Under the pieces are notes generated by a model, which did not search any database, was not told the origin of the DNA, and saw only the letters and a program-made list of their open reading frames with translations. Position numbers and translations under genes: made by a program. 64,000 bases of DNA from Methylobacterium symbioticum (GTDB lineage: Bacteria > Pseudomonadota > Alphaproteobacteria > Rhizobiales > Beijerinckiaceae): NCBI RefSeq assembly GCF_902141845.1, contig NZ_CABFPH010000020.1, forward strand, positions 1 to 64,000, written 5' to 3'. This document shows, piece after piece, positions 51,052-59,661 of the stretch. Numbering within the stretch: the first letter of the stretch is position 1; every line of letters starts with the position of its first letter.

Positions 51052-52293
51052 ATGCAGTCCAAGATCGAACGCAGCCTTCGCCGTCCCTGGCACCAGCTCG
51101 CCCTGCCGCCCGTCCTCGAGGCTCTCTATCTGCGCGAGTCGACGCCGACGAGCGGACGCATCGTGCAGTCCTGGCTCGCGATCTTCATCCTGTTCAACAT
51201 CCTCTCGCTGAAGACCGATTTCGACGCGTTCGGGCCGGAGCGGTTCCACATCCCCCTGATCGCGACGCTCGGCGTGTTCGTGCCGGTGGCGCTCGGCTCC
51301 ATCCTCGTCCTGCGCGGCCGGCCCTCGCATCGGCGCCAGACGCTGGCAGCGCTCGTCACCGCCATCGTCGACATGGTGATCGTGCTCAACAGCGCCCGGC
51401 TGGCACCGCCCGAGCACGTCAACACCTACCTGATCTTCGCCGCCCTGGTGCCGCTCGTGGTCGGCATGATCGCGCCGATGCCGTTCCGGCACAGCCTGTG
51501 GTTCTGCGGCTCCGCCTTCCTGCTCTACGTCGCCGGCGTGTTCGGTCTCGGCTTCGCCGGCGTCGAGGCCAACGGGGTGCCGCTCCTCGTCGCGAGCCTG
51601 ACCCTGGTTCCGATCAAGCTCGCCTATTCCCGGGAATGGGAGGCCAAGCGCAGCTTCCTCCTCGGCCTGCGCGAGCGGGAGCAGGCCACGGAGCTGGCCC
51701 GGGCGAATGCCCGGCTCGCCACCCTCTCGGAGACCGATCCGCTCACCGGCGTGCCCAACCGCCGCCTGTTCGACCGCAGCCTCGCCGAGGCCTGGGCACA
51801 GGCGGGCGCGCAGGGCGACCGGCTCTGCGTCGCCCTGTTCGACATCGATCATTTCAAGCTGCTCAACGACACGGCCGGCCATGCCGAGGGCGACCGCTGC
51901 ATCCGCCAGATCGCCACCGTCCTGACGGCCTCCGTCAGCGCCTCCGGCGGCCTCCTCGCCCGCTACGGCGGCGAGGAATTCGCGGCCCTGCTGCCGGGCG
52001 CCGCCCTGGGGTCCGGGACGCAGATCGCCGAGGCGGCGCGCCGGGCGGTCGCCGACCTCGCCGTGCCCCATCCGGGGCTCCGGCCCTCGGCGCTCCTCAC
52101 CGTGAGCGTCGGCGTCGCCGCCCTCCAGCCCGGGCCCGCCGAGGCGGGACCGGCCGCCCTGCTCAAGCGCGCCGACGACGCCCTCTACGCGGCCAAGAAG
52201 CTCGGGCGGAACCGCGTCGAGCCGCATCCCGCCCAGGCCCAGGCCGAGGCCCTTGTCGAGGCCGAGGGCGGGCTCGGCCCCCTCGCGGCCTGA
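51052..52293 (+). CDS. Membrane-bound diguanylate cyclase (GGDEF domain)
   Basis: Makes cyclic di-GMP. The 413-residue protein has a membrane domain of about five or six helices (residues 45-190), a coiled linker (REREQATELARANARLATL), and a GGDEF domain starting SETDPLTGVPNRRLFD, with the signature RYGGEEF at about 304-310. No RxxD inhibitory site is present just before it, so product inhibition through the I-site is not expected. No EAL domain. The ATG at MQSKIERSL is preferred over an in-frame start 19 codons upstream. Divergent from the asparaginase-like gene. Confidence 0.92.
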   Translation: MQSKIERSLRRPWHQLALPPVLEALYLRESTPTSGRIVQSWLAIFILFNILSLKTDFDAFGPERFHIPLIATLGVFVPVALGSILVLRGRPSHRRQTLAALVTAIVDMVIVLNSARLAPPEHVNTYLIFAALVPLVVGMIAPMPFRHSLWFCGSAFLLYVAGVFGLGFAGVEANGVPLLVASLTLVPIKLAYSREWEAKRSFLLGLREREQATELARANARLATLSETDPLTGVPNRRLFDRSLAEAWAQAGAQGDRLCVALFDIDHFKLLNDTAGHAEGDRCIRQIATVLTASVSASGGLLARYGGEEFAALLPGAALGSGTQIAEAARRAVADLAVPHPGLRPSALLTVSVGVAALQPGPAEAGPAALLKRADDALYAAKKLGRNRVEPHPAQAQAEALVEAEGGLGPLAA

Positions 52294-52310
52294 CGCGGCT
52301 CTCGCCCCGG

Positions 52311-53309
52311 TCAGGCGGAGCGGCGGGCGCTGTCCCAGGCGCCCGTCTGCGCGAGGTGCGGCGAGGCCCCGTCCTCGGGCGCCGTCCAGCGCAGGGGCAG
52401 CGCGTCCGTGCGGCGCACGACCTGCCGGGGCCGGAACCGGAGCAGCCGCTCCGCGCCCGCGAAGGCGGCGATGGCGGGATCGTCGAGCACGACCTCGGCC
52501 GCGCCCGAGAGCTGGAGCAGGTCGCCGGTCGCGAAATCGACGAGCGCGAGGCCCGCCCTCGGATTCGCGTGGATGTTGCCGAGGGTGTTGAAGAAGCCGT
52601 TGCCGGCAAAATCCGGGATCGTCAGGGTGTCGTCCGCGTCGATCCGGATGAAGCCCGGCCGGCCGCCGCGGTGGGAGACGTCGACCCGGGTGCCGTCCGG
52701 ACCCGCGAAGGCGGAGGCCACGAACAGGGTCTCGGCCGCCGCGATCGCCGCCCGGGCCCGCGCATCGAGCCCGTCGAGGATCTCGGGCCGCGCGGCCGGC
52801 CCCTCCGCCGGGTCGCGCACGAAGCGGAAGCTCCGCAGCCGGATGTAGCGCGGGCAATTGCCGAAGCTCTCCCGCACCGAGACCCGGAAGCCGTCGGCGC
52901 CGGCGCGGTGCAGGATGCCGTTGAGCCGGTTCCGGCGCCGCGTGTGCAGCTCGATCCCGAGGAGCCCGATCGCGGCCCCGTCCTCCAGCCCCGCATCGGC
53001 CGGGTCGCCGGGATCGCGCGCGGCCGAGACCGCGAGCGTCCCCGGGTCGGGAGCGGAGAGGAAACCGGGGCGCCCGGCGATCAGCGTCGCCCAGACCGCG
53101 CCGGACGGGTCCACGACGCCCGCCGCGACGAAGGGCAGGAGCGGATAGAACGCCCGGTGCTGCGCGATCATGTGATCGCGGATGACGCGGGGCCCGATCT
53201 CGGCGAGCCGCTCCGCCAGCCCGGCGCTGCGCTGCAGGGCGCGCTCGCCCACGTGCCAGGTCGGGTCCGGCGGCGCGGGATCCGCCGTGATGGGGCTGGA
53301 ACGGTCCAT
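52311..53309 (-). CDS. Pyridoxamine-5'-phosphate-oxidase-like flavoprotein
   Basis: A 332-residue protein with a split-barrel flavin fold twice repeated: an N-terminal QHRAFYPLLPFVAAGVVDPSGAVWATLIAGRPGFLS and a second barrel DGTRVDVSHRGGRPGFIRIDADDTLTIPDFAGNGFFNTLGNIHANPRAGLALVDF, the latter typical of PPOX/HugZ-like proteins. Central SVRESFGNCPRYIRLR is a conserved family motif. It is likely FMN-dependent; the substrate is unknown. It is 30 bp downstream of the glutathione transferase gene, in one operon controlled by the divergent LysR-type gene. Confidence 0.85.
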   Translation of the reverse strand: MDRSSPITADPAPPDPTWHVGERALQRSAGLAERLAEIGPRVIRDHMIAQHRAFYPLLPFVAAGVVDPSGAVWATLIAGRPGFLSAPDPGTLAVSAARDPGDPADAGLEDGAAIGLLGIELHTRRRNRLNGILHRAGADGFRVSVRESFGNCPRYIRLRSFRFVRDPAEGPAARPEILDGLDARARAAIAAAETLFVASAFAGPDGTRVDVSHRGGRPGFIRIDADDTLTIPDFAGNGFFNTLGNIHANPRAGLALVDFATGDLLQLSGAAEVVLDDPAIAAFAGAERLLRFRPRQVVRRTDALPLRWTAPEDGASPHLAQTGAWDSARRSA

Positions 53310-53339
53310 GGCCGGTCTCCTCGGTTCGTCGGCCTCGGC

Positions 53340-53951
53340 TCAGGCCGAGAGGCCGACCGCGCTCTTCCGGAAGGGCACGAAGCCGGGCAGGCCCTCGACC
53401 CGGGCGAGCCAGGCCCGCACCGCGGGGTAGGGGGCCAGGTCGACATTGCCCTCGGGCGCGGCCGAGACGTAGCTGTAGAGCGCGGCGTCGGCCGCGGTCG
53501 GGCGCCCGGTCGCGATCCAGTCGCGGCCGGCGAGATGCGCCTCCATCTGCCCCAGGATGGCGTGGGCCCGCTTGATCGCCAGGGCCGGGTCGAGGTCGTA
53601 GCCGAACAGCGTGACGAGCCGCGCCGCGCAGGGGCCGTTATAGATCTCGCCGGTCGAGACCGAGAGCCAGCGCTGCACCGCGGCCGCCTCCACCGGATCC
53701 TCGGGGAACCAGTCGCGCTTCCCGAACTTGCGGGCAGCGTAGACCATGATGGCGATCGAATCCGGCACCACCACGTCGCCGTCGACGAGGACCGGCACCT
53801 GCCCGAAGGGATTCAGCGCGAGGAAGTCCGGCGCCTTGTGCGCGCGCGCGGCGAGATCGACCTCGACGAGGTCGTGCGGCACCCCCGCCAGCGACAGGAA
53901 CAGGTGGGCGCGGTGGGCGTGGCCCGAGAGGGGGTGGTGGTAGAGCTTCAC
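53340..53951 (-). CDS. Glutathione S-transferase
   Basis: A 203-residue cytosolic GST: thioredoxin-fold N-domain ([22 protein letters not shown], then [13 protein letters not shown] and [15 protein letters not shown] with the cis-Pro and glutathione-binding Asp-Ser) and all-helical C-domain ([20 protein letters not shown]). Ser9 may be the catalytic hydroxyl. It heads a two-gene operon with the flavin oxidase and diverges from a LysR-type gene, an arrangement typical of detoxification units responding to electrophiles. Confidence 0.92.
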   Translation of the reverse strand: MKLYHHPLSGHAHRAHLFLSLAGVPHDLVEVDLAARAHKAPDFLALNPFGQVPVLVDGDVVVPDSIAIMVYAARKFGKRDWFPEDPVEAAAVQRWLSVSTGEIYNGPCAARLVTLFGYDLDPALAIKRAHAILGQMEAHLAGRDWIATGRPTAADAALYSYVSAAPEGNVDLAPYPAVRAWLARVEGLPGFVPFRKSAVGLSA

Positions 53952-54034
53952 GGTCGGTCTCCCGGCAAGGTCGGGCGGAAAGGCAGGTCCGCCGCGTCAC
54001 AGGATGGCCATTCCGCCCGCCGTGGATAAGCGCC

Positions 54035-54053
54035 ATAGTCGGCAAGGGACTAT
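54035..54053. promoter_or_regulatory. LysR-type operator between GST operon and its regulator
   Basis: ATAGTC and GACTAT form a perfect inverted repeat with a seven-base centre, satisfying the T-N11-A rule of LysR-type binding sites. It is in the middle of the 129-bp divergent gap. A second palindrome, GTTCC-C-GGAAC, follows at 54058-54068, possibly the activation half-site. Confidence 0.55.
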
Positions 54054-54080
54054 TCCGGTTCCCGGAACGGTGGCGGCGCG

Positions 54081-54974
54081 ATGGACCGGCTCCAGGCCAT
54101 GCGGATCTTCGTGAAGGTCGCCGAGACCGGCGGCTTCGCCGAGGCCGCGCGGCGGCTGAACCTCAGCCCGCCCGCCGTGACCCGGGCGGTGGCGGCCCTG
54201 GAAGCCGCCCTCGGCGTGCGCCTCCTCACCCGCACCACGCGCATCGTGAAGCTGACCGAGAGCGGCAGCCGCTATCTGGAGGATTGCCGGCGCATCCTGG
54301 CCGACCTCGCGGAGGCGGAGGCCGCGGCCTCCGGCGCCTACGCGACGCCGAGCGGCAGCCTGACCGTGACGGCGCCCGTGCTGTTCGGGCGCATCTACGT
54401 GCTGCCCCTCCTGACCGCCTACCTCTCGGATCACCCGGCCGTCGACGGGCGGGCGCTGTTCCTCGACCGCGTGGTGAACATCGTCGAGGAGGGGATCGAC
54501 GTGGCCGTGCGGATCGGGCCGCTCGCCGATTCGGGCTTGAGCGCCATCCGCTGCGGCAGCGTGCGCCGGGTGGTCTGCGCCGCCCCGTCCTATCTCGCCG
54601 CCTACGGGACGCCGCGCAGGCCGGAAGACCTCGCCCGGCATCGGATCGTCGTCGCCTCCCAGACCGAGCGGCTCGAATGGCGCTTCGGTCTCGACGGCGC
54701 CACCGTGGTGCCGCTGAAGCCGCGCCTCACCAGCAACGTCAACGAGGCGGCGATCGCCGCCGCCATCGAGGGCTGGGGCCTCACCGGCGTCCTGTCCTAT
54801 CAGGTCGCCGACGCCCTGCGCGACGGGCGGCTGCAGGTGGTGCTGGAGGATCACGAGCCGGCGCCGCTGCCGATCCACGTCGTCCATGTCGAGGGGCGCG
54901 GCGCTTCGGCGAAGGTGCGCTCCTTCGTGGATTTCGCGGTGGCGCGCCTGCGCGCCAACCCGCTGATCGACTGA
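54081..54974 (+). CDS. LysR-family transcriptional regulator
   Basis: A 297-residue regulator. The N-terminal winged helix is MRIFVKVAETGGFAEAARRLNLSPPAVTRAVAALEAALGVRLLTRTTR, and the effector domain runs from about residue 90 (SGSLTVTAPVLFGRIYVLPLL), in the group close to YafC/DmlR. It very likely controls the divergent GST and flavoprotein operon through the palindromes in between. The effector is unknown; electrophilic or aromatic compounds are the usual kind for such neighbours. Confidence 0.94.
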   Translation: MDRLQAMRIFVKVAETGGFAEAARRLNLSPPAVTRAVAALEAALGVRLLTRTTRIVKLTESGSRYLEDCRRILADLAEAEAAASGAYATPSGSLTVTAPVLFGRIYVLPLLTAYLSDHPAVDGRALFLDRVVNIVEEGIDVAVRIGPLADSGLSAIRCGSVRRVVCAAPSYLAAYGTPRRPEDLARHRIVVASQTERLEWRFGLDGATVVPLKPRLTSNVNEAAIAAAIEGWGLTGVLSYQVADALRDGRLQVVLEDHEPAPLPIHVVHVEGRGASAKVRSFVDFAVARLRANPLID

Positions 54975-55109
54975 TCCGGGCTCGGCTCGCGCGGCGCCTG
55001 AGCGACGCCCAGGGCGGCCCTGCCGACGGGATCGATCGGATCGGGGACGAGGGGGCCGCGCAGGCCCGTCCGAGCCCGCTGCTTGAACGCCCGATCCCCG
55101 GCTGCTAGC

Positions 55110-55170
55110 TAGAGCGCTCTCCGCCGAAGTGGATGCCGGTTCGGCGATAGAGAGCGCGTCAAGACAACGA
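55110..55170 (+). repeat. Alphaproteobacterial GAAGTGGA-type intergenic element, copy B
   Basis: TAGAGCGCTCT, CGCCGAAGTGGATGCCGGTT, CGGCG, AGAGAGCGCG and AAGACAACGA in order. It aligns along about 60 bp with the inverted copy at 33.9 kb. AGAGCGCTCT is itself a palindrome. It lies in the 250-bp gap between the LysR gene and tRNA-Thr, in which I see nothing else. Confidence 0.75.
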
Positions 55171-55224
55171 CTGAGGGCCCATCACGATTGCAACGCGATC
55201 GGGAGCGGCTCTAGCGGAACGAAT

Positions 55225-55299
<75 letters not shown>

Positions 55300-55715
55300 C
55301 ACCTCCAGCCGTCGATCGCGGACCCGTCCGCGCCCCCCTCCATGACGGCCGGCAGCCTGTCCGATGGCACCCCCCTTTCCGGACCACGGCGCGGCCCGCA
55401 GCGGCCCGCGATCGAAGGCTCGACGGCCGTATGCCCAAGCTTTCCTCGGCAACAGGGCCTGCGCAGCCAAGCCTGATCTGAAGATCAAGCTTGACATTCC
55501 GTTACAAGAGAGCAATGCGCCGCTGAAATTCCAGTATTAAGCCGGGATGAATACGCCTTTCAGACCGCATTAAATCCGTTCCTCCTAGCAAGCGGCCCAG
55601 AGTCGATGGGCCACGCGTACCGGCCGGCCGCCCAAGCGGCCTTCCCGAGGCGGCGGGCGTGCGATCCGGCCATCCGGCCGGCGGCCTCATCGGCAAGACC
55701 TTTCGAGGCCAGCGC
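55300..55715. other. 416-bp gene-free region upstream of nepR-ecfG
   Basis: The left part, after the tRNA, is featureless GC-rich DNA. At 55474-55487 is the palindrome TGATCT-GA-AGATCA, followed three bases later by TTGACA (55491-55496), a good -35 element without a convincing -10 at 17 bases. The segment 55500-55600 is AT-richer. I found no GGAAC-N16/17-GTT EcfG-type promoter on the plus strand, so autoregulation is not evident. No open frame here is convincing. Confidence 0.5.
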
Positions 55716-55937
55716 ATGAATCACGACCCGAAGGCGGTCGCGCATGCGGCGTCCGATGCCGCCGAGCCCGTGCCGACATCGCCTGCCCGACGCGCGCGCA
55801 AGCTCGACCCCGCCGCGCGCGACCGGATCGCCCGGGGTCTGCGCCTGCTCTACGCCGAGGCCCTGATGCAGCCCGTCCCGGATACTCTGGAGGGTCTCGT
55901 CGCCGACCTCGCCGCACGCCTGGAGGATTCGCGATGA
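55716..55937 (+). CDS. nepR: Anti-sigma factor NepR
   Basis: Sequesters the general-stress sigma factor EcfG until phosphorylated PhyR takes its place. The 73-residue protein has a disordered N-terminus and the two-helix NepR core LDPAARDRIARGLRLLYAEAL, then MQPVPDTLEGLVADLAARLE. The ATG at MNHDPKAVAH is preferred; an upstream in-frame start adds 19 residues. The stop overlaps the sigma gene start (ATGA). PhyR, often divergent at this place, is not in the window. Confidence 0.9.
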   Translation: MNHDPKAVAHAASDAAEPVPTSPARRARKLDPAARDRIARGLRLLYAEALMQPVPDTLEGLVADLAARLEDSR

Positions 55938-56497
55938 CCTGCGGCCCGACCCTCACGCCCCCGGTCGATGCCGAGATGCGCGACCTGCTGCTCGGCGCCA
56001 TCCCCGCGCTCCGGGCCTTCGCCTTCTCGCTGACCTACGACCTCGACCGCAGCGACGACCTCGTGCAGGACACGCTGGTGCGGGCCTGGACCAAGGCGGA
56101 CAGCTTCCGGCGCGGCACGAACCTCACCGCGTGGCTGTTCACCATCCTGCGCAACCTGTTCTACTCCGAGCAGCGCAAGCGTCGGCGCGAGGTGGAGGAT
56201 GCCGATGGCAGCCTTGCCGGGCAGCTCACCAGCCTTCCCGAGCAGGAGATCCACGCGGAGATGGAGGCCTTCCGCGCCGCCCTCGACCGGCTGCCGCTGG
56301 CGCAGCGCGAGGCCCTCGTCCTCGTCGGCGCGCAGAGCTTCACCTACGAGGAGGCCGCCGAGATCTGCGGCGTGGCGGTCGGCACCATCAAGAGCCGCGT
56401 CAGCCGCGCGCGCCTGCGTCTGATCGCGGATCTCGGCATGGAGGGCGCGGGCGATATCGGCGCGGACGCCATCACCCGTGCGGCCCTGGGCGGCTGA
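55934..56497 (+). CDS. ecfG: ECF sigma factor of the EcfG (general stress) group
   Basis: Directs RNA polymerase to stress genes. The 187-residue protein has region 2 (IPALRAFAFSLTYDLDRSDDLVQDTLVRAWTKADSFRRGTNLTAWLFTILRNLFYSEQRKRRREVED) and region 4 (LPLAQREALVLVGAQSFTYEEAAEICGVAVGTIKSRVSRARLRL). The EcfG group is indicated by the coupled nepR gene and the RKRRRE linker. Methylobacteria usually hold several EcfG copies, and which one this is cannot be told. Confidence 0.93.
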   Translation: MTCGPTLTPPVDAEMRDLLLGAIPALRAFAFSLTYDLDRSDDLVQDTLVRAWTKADSFRRGTNLTAWLFTILRNLFYSEQRKRRREVEDADGSLAGQLTSLPEQEIHAEMEAFRAALDRLPLAQREALVLVGAQSFTYEEAAEICGVAVGTIKSRVSRARLRLIADLGMEGAGDIGADAITRAALGG

Positions 56498-56611
56498 GCG
56501 CGCAGGCGCGGGCCCGTGGAGGGTTCGAAAGCGGTTCTTAACCGGTCCGTGTGAAATCTTCACACGGACCCGCAGCCGGGCGAATCCGGCACGCCTCGGA
56601 CCGCGACGTCG

Positions 56612-57178
56612 ATGAGCACGATCTCCGCAACGCAAAGCTACCAGACCTACGCGCCGCCCAGGCCGCCCTCCGAGCGGAACCGGCTGGCCTCGGCGATCGA
56701 CGGGGAGGTCTCGGCCGGCACGATCAGCCAGACCGATGCCACCGCCCTGTCGAGCGCCCTCGATTCGATTGATTCGAGCCTCTCCGCCGAGCGCGGCACC
56801 GCCGCCTCCGGAACCGCCGCGCGGCTCGATCCCGCCCAGATGAAGGACCGCATCGACGGCCTGATCGACGATCAGGTGAGCGGCGGCACGCTCACCAGCG
56901 ATCAGGCCGAGACCCTCAAGAGCCTCTTCGCGGAGCAGGGCGGTCGCGACGGCCCGGGCGGGCCCGGCGGAGCCGGTGGCCCGCCTCCGGGACCGCCGCC
57001 CGGCGAGGACATGACGGCGGAGGCCGCGAGCGGGACGTCGGCGGACAGCTCGGCGACCGACCTGCTCGCGAGCTTCATCCAGCAGCTGCAGGCTTCCCAG
57101 AGCGGGAGCAGCTATGCCGCGGGCGGCACGGCGGGCTCCGCCCAGGCCTCGGCCCTGCTCTTCGATTTCAAGGCGTGA
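56612..57178 (+). CDS. Repeat-containing protein with Gly/Pro linker, unknown
   Basis: A 188-residue protein without signal peptide. Two related helical units can be seen: ASAIDGEVSAGTISQTDATAL (about residues 27-47) and RIDGLIDDQVSGGTLTSDQAETL (about 79-101), sharing ID...VS-GT-S--A-L. A Gly/Pro-rich linker (GGPGGAGGPPPGPPPG) follows, then a Ser/Ala-rich C-terminus ending LLFDFKA. No Cys. The pattern recalls short structural or secreted proteins of Methylobacterium, but I know no family. It is 115 bp downstream of ecfG on the same strand, so a stress link is possible. Confidence 0.62.
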   Translation: MSTISATQSYQTYAPPRPPSERNRLASAIDGEVSAGTISQTDATALSSALDSIDSSLSAERGTAASGTAARLDPAQMKDRIDGLIDDQVSGGTLTSDQAETLKSLFAEQGGRDGPGGPGGAGGPPPGPPPGEDMTAEAASGTSADSSATDLLASFIQQLQASQSGSSYAAGGTAGSAQASALLFDFKA

Positions 57179-57343
57179 TCACAGGTTCGGCCTCCGTTCG
57201 ATCCCGTCGGGAGAGCGGATGCCGTCTTCGCTCAGACGCCGCGCGGGCTTGGTGATACGGAGCCCGCTCTGATCCAGCGGAGTCTGGATCAGAGCCTGTT
57301 CGAGCGGGATCGACGGGTCGTCATGCAGAGACTTGGCTGATCC

Positions 57344-57415
57344 CACCAAACCCCCTCATCCTGAGGTGCGAGGCCTCCGCTTCGCTCCGGCAGCTCAGGA
57401 GGAGGTCGAGGCGGG
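57344..57415. repeat. Palindromic intergenic repeat, CCTCATCCTGAGG type, copy 2
   Basis: Shares CCaCCAAACCCCCTCATCCTG then AGGTGCGAGGC with the element at 2.44 kb. Its right end is degenerate (GCTCAGGAGGAGG), so the closing inverted repeat is imperfect. It lies in the 281-bp gap between a plus-strand gene and the convergent pmtA. Left of it (57181-57343) I see only unremarkable sequence with a short GATCCAG/CTGGATC-type repetition. Confidence 0.62.
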
Positions 57416-57459
57416 GATCAGCCGCGTGAACACCGGCTCGATCCGGCTCAAGCAGGCTC

Positions 57460-58092
57460 TCAGGGGCGGCGATAGACCCAGACGCGGGCCGGCGGCAGGT
57501 TCAGCCAGACGCGGTTGGAGCGGTCGGCGGTGTAGCTGCCGGCCTCGCAGCGCGCCGGGATCGGCGGCACCACGGCGTAGGTGAACTGCACGAAGGGCGC
57601 GCCCGGCTGCATCAGGTCATGGGCCGTGTTGAGCAGGTCGAGGCGCTGCTCCAGCGGCTTGGTGAAGAGCGGCAGGCTCGAGATGGTGGCCGCGGCCGGC
57701 TCGGTCAGGTGATGCTGCAGGGTGCGGCGGATGTCGTAGGCGTCGCCCTGCACCACGGTCACGCCCGGGAAGCGCCGGGCGAGCAGGCGGCAGAAATCCG
57801 GGTTGAACTCCACGAGGATCAGCCGTTCGGCCGGAATCCCGCGCCGGATCAGCGCCTCGGTGACCGGGCCCGTGCCGGGGCCGAGCTCGATCACCGGGCC
57901 CTCGCGGCGCGGGTCGACATAGGCCGCCATGGTGCGGGCCAGCATCTTGCCCGACGGCGTCACCGCTCCGGTGACGAGGGGCCGCTCGAACCAGGAGCGC
58001 AGGAAACGCGCCTCGTCCTCAAGCGGCTCGCGCCGCTTGTCCCCCAACCGCGCGACCCGAGCTCTGGCGCTGGTACGATCGAAGGGGGGCAA
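57460..58092 (-). CDS. pmtA: Phosphatidylethanolamine N-methyltransferase (PmtA type)
   Basis: SAM-dependent soluble enzyme that methylates phosphatidylethanolamine towards phosphatidylcholine at the inner membrane. The 210-residue protein has FLRSWFERPLVTGAVTPSGKMLARTMAAYV at the front, motif I VIELGPGTGPVTEALIRRG, LVEFNPDFCRLLARRFP, VVQGDAYDI and the family-typical ISSLPLFTKPLEQRLDLL and FVQFTYAVVPPIP. It belongs to the Rhodobacter/Sinorhizobium PmtA family that is related to rRNA dimethylases. It sits alone between two GC-rich gaps. Confidence 0.88.
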   Translation of the reverse strand: MPPFDRTSARARVARLGDKRREPLEDEARFLRSWFERPLVTGAVTPSGKMLARTMAAYVDPRREGPVIELGPGTGPVTEALIRRGIPAERLILVEFNPDFCRLLARRFPGVTVVQGDAYDIRRTLQHHLTEPAAATISSLPLFTKPLEQRLDLLNTAHDLMQPGAPFVQFTYAVVPPIPARCEAGSYTADRSNRVWLNLPPARVWVYRRP

Positions 58093-58261
58093 GTCCGGGC
58101 TTCCCTGATCTCGTTGTGATGGTGGCAGGACGAGGCTGTCATACAGTCAAGGCGACGGCCCCGCTAGGGCGGGACCGCGCGCTTCCGGCCAAATGCGATA
58201 ACCGGGCGGGCCGGATTTGGATCCGGGCCGCCCGCGGTTTCCGTGCGGGCGCCCGCGGGCG

Positions 58262-59395
58262 TCAGGCGCGCGCGGCGCCGAAGAAGTCGCGCACCTTCGA
58301 GAAGAAGCCCGCGCTCTCGGGGTGGTTCTCGTCGGAGGCGGTCTTGTCGAACTCCTGCAGCAGCTCGCGCTGGCGCTTGGTCAGGTTCTGCGGGGTCTCG
58401 ACGAAGACCTGGATGTAGAGGTCGCCGACCTCCCGCGCGCGCAGCACCGGCATGCCCTTGCCCTTGATGCGGAACTGCTTGGCCGTCTGTGTGCCGGCGG
58501 GGATGCGCACCTGGGTCTGCGAGCCGTCGATCACCGGCACGGTGATCTCGCCCGAGAGCGCGGCGGTCACCATCGAGATCGGCACGCGGCAGAACAGGTC
58601 GGCCCCGTCCCGCTGGAAGAAATCGTGCGGCTTGATCGAGAGGAAGACGTAGAGATCGCCCGCCGGCCCGCCGCGCAGGCCGCTCTCGCCCTCGCCGGCG
58701 AGCCGGATGCGCAGGCCGTCATCGACGCCCGCCGGCACGTTGATCGAGAGCGTGCGCTCGCGGTTGACCCGGCCGGCCCCGGCGCAGGCCGTGCAGGGAT
58801 CGTCCACGATCTCGCCGCGGCCGTGGCAGTTCGGGCAGGTCCGCTCGATGGCGAAGAAGCCCTGCGCCGCCCGCACCCGTCCGTAGCCGCCGCAGGTGGA
58901 GCAGGGGCGCGGCTTCGAGCCGGGCTTCGCGCCCGAGCCCGCGCAGGTCTCGCAGGTGATCGAGGTCGGGATGCGGATGGTCTCGGCCTTGCCGGTGAAG
59001 GCCTCCTCCAGGCTGATCTCGAGGTTGTAGCGCAGGTCCGCCCCACGCTCGCGCCCCGGCGCGCCGCCGCGCCCGCGCTGGCCGCCCCGGCCGTCGCCGA
59101 AGAAGTTGTCGAAGATGTCCGACATGAAGTCGCCGAACTCGTTGCCGAAGCCCGGGCCGCCCCCGCCCTGGCTGAAGGCCGCATGGCCGAAGCGGTCATA
59201 GGCCGCGCGCTTCTGGCCATCCGAGAGGCACTGATAGGCCTCGTTGATCTCCTTGAACTTGATTTCGGCTTCTTTGTCCCCCGGGTTGCGGTCGGGGTGA
59301 TAGGTCATGGCCAGCTTGCGGAAGGCGACCTTCATCTCGCCCTCCGTCGCCGTCTTCGTGACCCCCAAGATCTCGTAATAGTCCCGCTTCGACAT
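58262..59395 (-). CDS. dnaJ: Chaperone DnaJ
   Basis: Hsp40 co-chaperone that delivers substrates to DnaK. The 377-residue protein has a J domain with HPD ([10 protein letters not shown], about residues 32-41), a Gly/Phe-rich segment ([23 protein letters not shown]), four CxxCxGxG zinc-finger repeats ([32 protein letters not shown]), and the substrate-binding beta domain. The start is at [10 protein letters not shown]. dnaK is not adjacent: upstream is a 266-bp gap and the carboxylase gene, so dnaJ appears to be transcribed separately. Confidence 0.97.
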   Translation of the reverse strand: MSKRDYYEILGVTKTATEGEMKVAFRKLAMTYHPDRNPGDKEAEIKFKEINEAYQCLSDGQKRAAYDRFGHAAFSQGGGGPGFGNEFGDFMSDIFDNFFGDGRGGQRGRGGAPGRERGADLRYNLEISLEEAFTGKAETIRIPTSITCETCAGSGAKPGSKPRPCSTCGGYGRVRAAQGFFAIERTCPNCHGRGEIVDDPCTACAGAGRVNRERTLSINVPAGVDDGLRIRLAGEGESGLRGGPAGDLYVFLSIKPHDFFQRDGADLFCRVPISMVTAALSGEITVPVIDGSQTQVRIPAGTQTAKQFRIKGKGMPVLRAREVGDLYIQVFVETPQNLTKRQRELLQEFDKTASDENHPESAGFFSKVRDFFGAARA

Positions 59396-59661
59396 CCCTG
59401 TCCTCAAGGTCCCTCGCCCGCGCGCCGCGGGGGCGGGCGGCCTGCCGATTCGTCCGGTCGATTCGGTCCGGATCTATCACGCCCGCGCGGATTCGCGGGT
59501 GCGGCACCGTCGCGGCGGCGCCCGCACCGAACCCTCGCGCTGCGCGGCTGACGCCGCGGGCAGGCGCTCATATGGGGATGCCTGTTCCCGGCCGCATCCT
59601 CATGCCGCGCCGGAACGCAGCGTTAGCATGGACGGGGCGCCTCCCGCCAGCGAGGCGCGCC

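Noticed and set aside
51009..54029. A 1006-codon plus-strand frame across the cyclase, flavoprotein and GST genes
   Set aside because: Arg/Pro/Ala-rich, overlaps three recognised genes on both strands; a reading-frame shadow.
55500..55715. EcfG-type promoter (GGAAC-N16/17-GTT) before nepR
   Set aside because: A GGAAC occurs only on the opposite strand and lacks a correctly spaced GTT.
55560..55745. 61-codon minus-strand frame overlapping the nepR start
   Set aside because: No ribosome site, overlaps nepR, Arg/Gly-rich shadow composition.
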